Source: PALSA-607 sp036510735
Lineage (GTDB): Bacteria; Actinomycetota; Actinomycetes; Acidothermales; Acidothermaceae
Assembly (NCBI GenBank): GCA_036510735.1
Contig: DATCDK010000078.1
Location: 1-19,721 of the forward strand
Reading direction: 5' to 3'
DNA length: 19,721 nucleotides
Shown: positions 15,019-19,721 of the stretch, piece by piece
Layout of the letters: each line of letters begins with the position of its first letter
Numbering within the stretch: the stretch's first letter is position 1
Made by a program: the position numbers and the translations under genes
The notes under the pieces: generated by a model
The model's database searches: none
Told to the model about the DNA's origin: nothing
The model's input: only the letters and a program-made list of their open reading frames with translations

Positions 15019-16584
15019 GTGAGTCATCAACAACCGCCGCCCCCGCCATGGCAACCGCCACCTGGGTTCGTCCCGCAAATCACGTGGCAGCCCCGTTCAA
15101 AGCCGCCGCGACCCGCGCGACAACCGCCGTCATGGCCGGCGGCTGTGTGGCCGCTACGGAGGCGGTCGGCGGCTTCACCCCGCGTCATGCTTGCCGCGGC
15201 AGCCGCAGGAATCATCGGCGCCATCACACTTCGGGTTGGTGTGATCGGCGTCGGGTACCCGATCACCGGCGCCGGGTTACTGGTTGCCGGCGTGGGCTTC
15301 TCAGGCGCGCGACCCAGCCGAGCCCAACTGGTCACGGCCGCCGGCTCGGGTGCGCTTCTCAGCGTCGCGGCCATCCGCTCCGCCACATGGCTCGTCACGC
15401 TATGTGTAGTCCTCGGCCTGATTGTCGGATCGCTCGCGCTAGTGCGTGTACGTACCTGGGCCGGACTCGCGATCGGGTCAATGGTCATGTTCTTCGTTCC
15501 GCTGCGAGCGGCCCGCTGGACGTTGCGAGGGCTTGCGCGGTTGCGCGTCGGCGGTGGATCTCCCGCACGCGCGGCTCTTGTCCTAGGCGTGACCTCAGCA
15601 CTTGTTCTCACCTTCGGTGCGCTCTTCGCTAGCGCGGACCCGGCATACGCCAACGTGTTGAACGCAGTGGTCCCCTATCGCAACGCAGGGGCGGTGTTTG
15701 GCCGGGTTGTTGCATTCGCCTGCGTCGCTGCCACCACGTTGGCCGCGACCTACACTGCTCGCCGTCCACCTTTGCTCGACGCGCTCGCACCAGCACCGGC
15801 CAAGCCGCTACGCCGCTGGGAGTGGGCAGCGCCGTTGTTGATTCTTGACACGCTTTTCGCGAGCTTCGTCGCGGTGCAATTGACGGTCCTCTTCGGGGGA
15901 CGCCGACATGTGCTGTCAACGACAGGGTTGACCTACGCCCAATACGCAAGGCAAGGGTTCTGGCAGCTTCTAGCAGTGACGGCACTCACCCTCGGACTTG
16001 TCGCAGTCGCGATTCGCAAAGCTGCGCGTGCAATTAAAGCTGACAGAACCATCGTGCGCGCATTGCTGGGAACACTGTGCGTCCTCGCGTTGGTCATCGT
16101 CGCCTCAGCAGTCCACCGCATGTCGACCTACGAGCAGGCATATGGCTTCACGCGGCTGCGGGTGTTCGTGACCGGAACGGAGTTCTGGCTGGGCGCAGTG
16201 CTCATGCTTGTGCTCATCGCGGGGATCCGGATGTCGGGATCGTGGTTGCCGCAGGCTGTGCTGGCGAGCGTCGTCGTCGCGATGCTCACGCTTACTGCTG
16301 TCAACCCTGATGCGTACATCGCACGACACAATGTCGATCGCTACAGCCGGACGGGTCAAATAGATACTGCCTACCTCGCCACGCTGTCCGCCGATGCCTT
16401 CCCGGCACTCGATCGGCTGCCCGCCGCCCTGCGCGCATGCGCTTTGCAAGACCTGGCACCTGCCCTGCGAGCCACGCCTGCTGACCCCTGGTACGACTTC
16501 AACTTGGATCGCTCAGTAGCACGCAGCGCATTAGCGAAACATCCGGTGCCAGCATGCCCGGCGCCATCTACTGGCGACGATTAG
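15019..16584 (+). CDS. DUF4173 (DUF4153-like) polytopic membrane protein
   Basis: The protein has about 521 residues. A cytosolic N-terminus rich in proline (PPPPPWQPPPGF) precedes about ten hydrophobic segments, then a polar tail with the family pattern NPDAYIARHNVDRY, IDTAYLATLSADAFPAL and DPWYDFNLDRS. The function of DUF4173 is not known. I chose the GTG at 15019 because GGAGG (15009-15013) stands 5 nt before it; the ATG at 14992 is in frame but has no ribosome binding site. It follows the kinase stop by 68 bp, so it is probably the third gene of the operon. It ends 4 nt from the stop of a gene coming the other way, with no room for a terminator. Confidence 0.85.
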   Translation: MSHQQPPPPPWQPPPGFVPQITWQPRSKPPRPARQPPSWPAAVWPLRRRSAASPRVMLAAAAAGIIGAITLRVGVIGVGYPITGAGLLVAGVGFSGARPSRAQLVTAAGSGALLSVAAIRSATWLVTLCVVLGLIVGSLALVRVRTWAGLAIGSMVMFFVPLRAARWTLRGLARLRVGGGSPARAALVLGVTSALVLTFGALFASADPAYANVLNAVVPYRNAGAVFGRVVAFACVAATTLAATYTARRPPLLDALAPAPAKPLRRWEWAAPLLILDTLFASFVAVQLTVLFGGRRHVLSTTGLTYAQYARQGFWQLLAVTALTLGLVAVAIRKAARAIKADRTIVRALLGTLCVLALVIVASAVHRMSTYEQAYGFTRLRVFVTGTEFWLGAVLMLVLIAGIRMSGSWLPQAVLASVVVAMLTLTAVNPDAYIARHNVDRYSRTGQIDTAYLATLSADAFPALDRLPAALRACALQDLAPALRATPADPWYDFNLDRSVARSALAKHPVPACPAPSTGDD

Positions 16585-16588
16585 CGAG

Positions 16589-17149
16589 TCAGCTGCGGAT
16601 GCGGTAGCGGAGATACACGGCACCGCTGGCGAACCGGCGTTCGTCGAGCAACTCCAGCTCGACGCGCATGTCGGTGGGCAGCGATGGCTTACCTCCGCCG
16701 ACGATGACGGGAACGACGAACAAGTGGCACTCATCGACCAGCCCCGCCCTGAACGCGTGCGCCCCGAGTTCTGCACCTCCCACGATCAGGTCGCTGGTGG
16801 CTGAGGCTTTCATGGCACGGACGGCGTCGGGGTCGAACTCGCGCTCGACCTTGGTCTTGGCGGTCGGTACAACGTCGAGGGTCGTGGAGTACACAACCTT
16901 CTCGGCCGCCTGCCAGACGTTCGCGAAGTCGCCCATGAGTTCGGATTGGGTGGCTAGGGCGGGCACGGTTTCCCAGACGGCCATCGTCTCGTACAAGCGC
17001 CGCCCGTAGAGATAGGTGCCGACCGGGCGCACGACGTCGGTGATAAACGCGAAGTATTCGTCGCTTGGTGGCGTCCAATCGAAGTTGCCGTCAGCATCCT
17101 CGATGTAGCCGTCAAGGGACACATTCGACACGTAGATCAGCCTGGCCAT
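16589..17149 (-). CDS. Dihydrofolate reductase family protein (RibD C-terminal-like)
   Basis: The 186-residue protein starts MARLIYVSNVSLDGYIED, the strand-and-loop typical of this family, followed by GTYLYGRRLYETM, DLIVGGAELGAHAF and PVIVGGGKPSLP, and ends LRYRIRS. The fold is an NADPH-dependent reductase like the RibD C-terminal domain; the substrates of such single-domain members are mostly unknown, and it should not be assumed to reduce dihydrofolate. The frame is open up to 17293, but AGGAG 8 nt before the ATG at 17149 fixes this start. It follows the SDR stop by 10 bp and is probably co-transcribed with it. It is not close in sequence to the other family member at 18565. Confidence 0.85.
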   Translation of the reverse strand: MARLIYVSNVSLDGYIEDADGNFDWTPPSDEYFAFITDVVRPVGTYLYGRRLYETMAVWETVPALATQSELMGDFANVWQAAEKVVYSTTLDVVPTAKTKVEREFDPDAVRAMKASATSDLIVGGAELGAHAFRAGLVDECHLFVVPVIVGGGKPSLPTDMRVELELLDERRFASGAVYLRYRIRS

Positions 17150-17159
17150 GCGGCTTCTC

Positions 17160-17951
17160 CTAGGGCAGTGGGCGCAGTCGAAGCGCGTGGGTGTCCAGGT
17201 CGATGACCTCGTCCGCTCGTGCAGGGAGTGAGCGCCAGTCATCGGTAGCGGCTCGGAAGTAACGGCCCGAAAGGGCGTCGAGCATGCCTGCATCGAGATC
17301 CATGATCAGGTCGACAGGAGTCTCGATCGGCGTCCAGGTGTCTTCGTCGTCCCAGATATCGGTGAAGACTTCCTCGGTCATGTCCGTCTTGATCATGCCC
17401 GGCGACAACGAGAACACCCGGATTCCAGCGCTGAAGCATTCCCCCGCAACAGCTTCGGTGAAGCGGTTCACGGCGGCCTTGCTGGCCATGTAGGCCGACG
17501 TCAATTGGCCGTCGTTGTCGAGCCCTACGGGATACGTCGCCGCACCAGATGACACGTTGACGATCCGGCCGCTACCGTGCGCCATCATCGCCGGCAGCAC
17601 CGCGCGCGTGCACAGATAGGTGCCGCGAACATTGATCTCGAATACCCGCCACCAATCTTGCTCAGGCAGTTCCCACGTGAGCCCGCTGCCGCCGGAAATC
17701 GCCGCGTTATTCACCAGCAGATCGGGAACGCCGAGCTCGGCAAGAATGCGTGCGAAGACGTCTTCAACAGCAGCCCTGTCGCTAACGTCCAGCGTGAACG
17801 GAATGGCACCGGTCGCCGCAGCCACGGCGTCCAGATCAGTAGCGGACCGCGCGATCGCCGCCACGGTCTGGCCCGCCGCAGTAAGCCGCTCCGTCAGCGC
17901 GCGCCCGATACCGCGACTCGCACCTGTGACTACTGCCAATCGGGCTGCCAT
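17160..17951 (-). CDS. Short-chain dehydrogenase/reductase (SDR)
   Basis: The 263-residue SDR starts MAARLAVVTGASRGIG with the NAD(P)-binding TGxxxGIG motif. NNAA, the catalytic Ser in NVSSGAA, and SAYMASK with the catalytic Tyr and Lys are all present. The Arg in GASRGIG suggests NADPH use. The substrate cannot be told; the C-terminal part (DLDAGMLDALSGRYFRA) is common among actinobacterial SDRs of unknown role. An in-frame ATG at 17978 is possible, but it lies within the neighbouring gene, and TACGCT stands 6 nt before the ATG at 17951, favouring the shorter, leaderless form. The reductase gene downstream follows within 10 bp. Confidence 0.9.
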   Translation of the reverse strand: MAARLAVVTGASRGIGRALTERLTAAGQTVAAIARSATDLDAVAAATGAIPFTLDVSDRAAVEDVFARILAELGVPDLLVNNAAISGGSGLTWELPEQDWWRVFEINVRGTYLCTRAVLPAMMAHGSGRIVNVSSGAATYPVGLDNDGQLTSAYMASKAAVNRFTEAVAGECFSAGIRVFSLSPGMIKTDMTEEVFTDIWDDEDTWTPIETPVDLIMDLDAGMLDALSGRYFRAATDDWRSLPARADEVIDLDTHALRLRPLP

Positions 17952-17957
17952 CGGGCC

Positions 17958-17963
17958 AGCGTA
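17958..17963 (-). promoter_or_regulatory. -10 element of the SDR-reductase operon
   Basis: On the minus strand TACGCT is 6 nt before the SDR ATG at 17951. It lies in the 19-bp gap after the DUF2510 stop codon, so the SDR pair can be transcribed independently of that gene. Confidence 0.4.
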
Positions 17964-17970
17964 GGGGTTG

Positions 17971-18450
17971 CTATGCAAGCGCTGCGAAAGCGACCACTAC
18001 GGCGATTACTGCCGCAGCCACAGCGGCGGGCGCCAGAGTCTCCTTGGCCTTGATGGCGCGAATCGACAGCATGACAGGGACGATCCCGATGAGTACGAAG
18101 TGCGTGGTCATAGCCAGCAAGACGTAGAGGACGACGACGCCGATTGCGGTAAGGGAGTGCCTGTTTCGCGTGGCGAAGCTCACGTTGGCCGACGCGTACG
18201 TGCTGCCGCCGTAGCTTGTGGTGCCGTAGTTCGGGGTGATCGTCGCGCCGCCACCCGGCCAGGCCGGAGCGGCCGCAAAAGCCTGGGTAGGCATCACAGT
18301 CGCGGCGGTTCCGAAGCCTTGGGGAGCGCTCGGGGCAGCCTGATGGGTGTGGGTCGTCCAGGCACTGCCGTCCCACCACCGAAGCGCGCCGCCGGGATTG
18401 TTCGGGTCTGGATGCCAGCCGGCAGGCGCGGTATTCGTGTTCGTAGTCAT
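17971..18450 (-). CDS. DUF2510 domain membrane protein
   Basis: The 159-residue protein has an N-terminal DUF2510 motif (PAGWHPDPNNPG, then LRWWDGSAWT) at about 9-35, common in actinobacterial membrane proteins. A flexible Ala/Pro/Gly/Ser linker follows, then two hydrophobic segments at about 102-128 and 139-158. The terminal hairpin with the basic RAIKAKE turn resembles DUF4190-type proteins. The function is unknown. The frame extends to 18837, but that part shadows the opposite-strand reductase; ATG at 18450 fits the domain. No clear ribosome binding site is present; a poor hexamer GATCAT lies 6 nt upstream. It ends 19 bp before the SDR start on the same strand. Confidence 0.82.
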   Translation of the reverse strand: MTTNTNTAPAGWHPDPNNPGGALRWWDGSAWTTHTHQAAPSAPQGFGTAATVMPTQAFAAAPAWPGGGATITPNYGTTSYGGSTYASANVSFATRNRHSLTAIGVVVLYVLLAMTTHFVLIGIVPVMLSIRAIKAKETLAPAAVAAAVIAVVVAFAALA

Positions 18451-18550
18451 GGACAGATGATCGGTGAGGCGCAACGGCGACCTGACGGGAACCGCGGGCA
18501 ACCACCCGTACGGGCGAATGCCGCTAACCGATGATTTCTGGCCCACTCCA

Positions 18551-18556
18551 TAGTCT
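18551..18556 (+). promoter_or_regulatory. -10 element of the second intact RibD/DHFR-like gene
   Basis: TAGTCT lies 8 nt before the ATG at 18565, with no ribosome binding site between, suggesting a leaderless message. It lies in the 114-bp divergent gap with the DUF2510 gene. Confidence 0.45.
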
Positions 18557-18564
18557 GAACGTCC

Positions 18565-19170
18565 ATGAGCCTCATTACCTGTCACGTGTCGATCTCCCTC
18601 GACGGCTTCATCGCCGGACCCGACCAGAGCCTCGAAAACCCGATCGGGGTCGGTGGCCTCAAGCTCCATCAGTGGCACTTCGGGGACGGCCCGACCCACG
18701 AGGGCGACGTCGCCGCACGCGATGACCTGATGCGGACGCTTGGGGCCGTCATCATGGGCCGCAACATGTACGGCCCGATCCGCGGCGAGTGGGACGCCGA
18801 TTGGCGGGGGTGGTGGGGAGACAACCCGCCGTACCACTCACCGGTGTTCGTCCTCACCCACTACCCGCACGAGCCGATCGCGATGGACGGCGGCACCACG
18901 TTCTACTTCGTCACGGGCGGATTCGACGCTGCCCTCGACCAAGCGAAGGACGTCGCGGCGGACGGCGACATCCGTATCGCCGGCGGCGCCTCAACAATCC
19001 GGCAGGCATTCGCGGCGGGCGCTATCGACGAGGTCACGCTCGACATCGGGCCAGCGCTGCTCGGCAGCGGCGAGCGACTGTTTGACGGCGTCGAAGATCC
19101 CGGGCTCGAGCAGGTGGACGTCACGCACTCGCCGAATGCGACGCACGTTCGCTATCGCATCGTGCGCTGA
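18565..19170 (+). CDS. Dihydrofolate reductase family protein (RibD C-terminal-like)
   Basis: The 201-residue protein starts MSLITCHVSISLDGFIAGPDQS. The family motifs GAVIMGRNMYG, FVTGGFDAAL, IRIAGGASTIRQAFAAG and GPALLGSGERLFDG follow, and it ends HVRYRIVR. It is slightly longer than its relative at 16589 because of a tryptophan-rich insert (WDADWRGWWGDNPPYHS). NADPH binding is likely; the substrate is unknown. It stands alone on this strand, and its last 19 bp overlap the end of the opposite-strand membrane protein gene. Resistance annotations sometimes given to this family are not supported by anything here. Confidence 0.87.
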   Translation: MSLITCHVSISLDGFIAGPDQSLENPIGVGGLKLHQWHFGDGPTHEGDVAARDDLMRTLGAVIMGRNMYGPIRGEWDADWRGWWGDNPPYHSPVFVLTHYPHEPIAMDGGTTFYFVTGGFDAALDQAKDVAADGDIRIAGGASTIRQAFAAGAIDEVTLDIGPALLGSGERLFDGVEDPGLEQVDVTHSPNATHVRYRIVR

Positions 19171-19721
19171 GCTGCCGACGCCGTCACGAGAGTGGCGTCG
19201 GCCCCGGATGGCATCCATACCGAGACATGAGCGGGTGCGACTGCCTGATTGACGACCGTGAGGAGGTCGATCCGGATCGTCTCCAGATCGACTGCGTCAC
19301 GCAGGCGCGCGCTGAACGCGACCACGATGGCCTCTGTGTTGTAGCTCGCACGATTGAAGTTCCGGTCGACGAGTCGCTGAACGCGCGACCGCAGTGGCGC
19401 GAACAACGCGGCGACCACGAGTGTCGAGGCCGCGACGCCAACCGGTGATGAGAAGGGCAATACCCGGCTTGTCAGCACAACGGTTCCGACGAATACGCCG
19501 ATGACGAGACCGGTGACAATCGCGTACGAGATGGTGCGGCTGATCAGCCGGTCGATCTCGTAGAGCCGGTACCTGAGGATCCCGACCCCAATGCTGATCG
19601 GCATCGCACCGATACCGACGATCGAGATGTCGGCCACCGCGCGGGCACCGCCGGTCGTCGGGTCTCCTCCGTTCACGATCGCGATCGAGGCAAGCAGGCA
19701 GATTGCCGCCCCTGACATCAG
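19152..19721 (-). CDS. Membrane protein with cytosolic GAF-like tail, 5' part beyond the window
   Basis: The frame is open at the right edge, so only the C-terminal ~189 residues are seen. Three hydrophobic segments are visible, including ISIVGIGAMPISIGVGILR and AIVTGLVIGVFVGTVVL. Between and after them come RYRLYEIDRLISRTISYA and FAPLRSRVQRLVDRNFNRASYN, a pattern I recall from actinobacterial membrane proteins often labelled as kinase-like or hypothetical. The tail AFSARLRDAVDLETIRIDLLTVVNQAV resembles the region leading into a GAF domain in sensor kinases, but the stop comes soon after, so no kinase domain is present. The true start and complete topology lie outside the window. The gene overlaps the reductase gene on the other strand by 19 bp at the stop ends. 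Confidence 0.75.
   Translation of the reverse strand: MMSGAAICLLASIAIVNGGDPTTGGARAVADISIVGIGAMPISIGVGILRYRLYEIDRLISRTISYAIVTGLVIGVFVGTVVLTSRVLPFSSPVGVAASTLVVAALFAPLRSRVQRLVDRNFNRASYNTEAIVVAFSARLRDAVDLETIRIDLLTVVNQAVAPAHVSVWMPSGADATLVTASAAQRTMR

Noticed and set aside
12391..19170. Three RibD/DHFR-like genes considered as a repeat or duplication array
   Set aside because: The three differ clearly at both ends and in length, so they are distant family members and not recent copies.
1..19721. Search for tRNA, rRNA, CRISPR, insertion sequences, riboswitches
   Set aside because: Nothing with the needed structure or repeats was seen by eye; a covariance-model scan would be needed to exclude small RNAs.

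Overview
The window is high-GC DNA packed with genes on both strands. Actinomycete-type VanH/VanA/VanX proteins, a DUF2510 protein, a DUF4173 protein paired with a two-component system, and many apparently leaderless genes (TANNNT hexamers 6-8 nt before the start codon) all point to a soil-type actinomycete (Actinomycetota). The genus cannot be read from this piece. No tRNA, rRNA, CRISPR array, transposase or integrase was seen, and no gene-free stretch exceeds 300 bases.

Layout. 1-1750 (-): most of an S9 prolyl-oligopeptidase-type enzyme running off the left edge. 1968-2225 (-): a DUF167/YggU protein. 2369-3276: decayed DNA with a P-loop kinase stump (+) and a frameshifted alpha/beta hydrolase (-). 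3425-5416 (+): a secreted Kelch-like propeller fused to three cell-wall-binding (CWB2) repeats. 5523-11385: a glycopeptide-resistance island, with vanR-vanS (+) convergent with vanH-vanA-vanX (-), and murF (+) divergent from vanH. 11456-12376 (+): a patatin-like phospholipase. 12391-13067 (-): two genes that each lost an internal block, a RibD/DHFR-like gene and pdxH. 13227-16584 (+): a second OmpR-type regulator, its HAMP kinase and a DUF4173 membrane protein. 16589-17951 (-): an SDR dehydrogenase followed by a RibD/DHFR-like reductase. 17971-18450 (-): a DUF2510 membrane protein. 18565-19170 (+): another RibD/DHFR-like reductase. 19152-19721 (-): the 3' part of a membrane protein.

How the island works. 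VanH makes D-lactate from pyruvate, VanA joins D-Ala to D-Lac, and VanX destroys D-Ala-D-Ala, so peptidoglycan precursors end in D-Ala-D-Lac and bind vancomycin-type drugs poorly. MurF is the step that attaches the terminal dipeptide or depsipeptide to the UDP-MurNAc-tripeptide. VanR/VanS would switch the set on. No antibiotic biosynthesis gene lies in the window, so nothing here marks the host as a producer.

The most interesting signal is regulatory. A near-identical 22-bp element precedes both vanR and murF, and the distance from it to an identical TAGCGT -10 hexamer is also identical. The element holds two half-sites 11 bp apart, as expected for an OmpR-family regulator. It is a good candidate VanR operator and would place this murF in the resistance regulon. 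The murF promoter appears to begin a leaderless 13-codon ORF that overlaps the murF start codon as ATGA. Clusters of freshly broken genes lie on both sides of the island.
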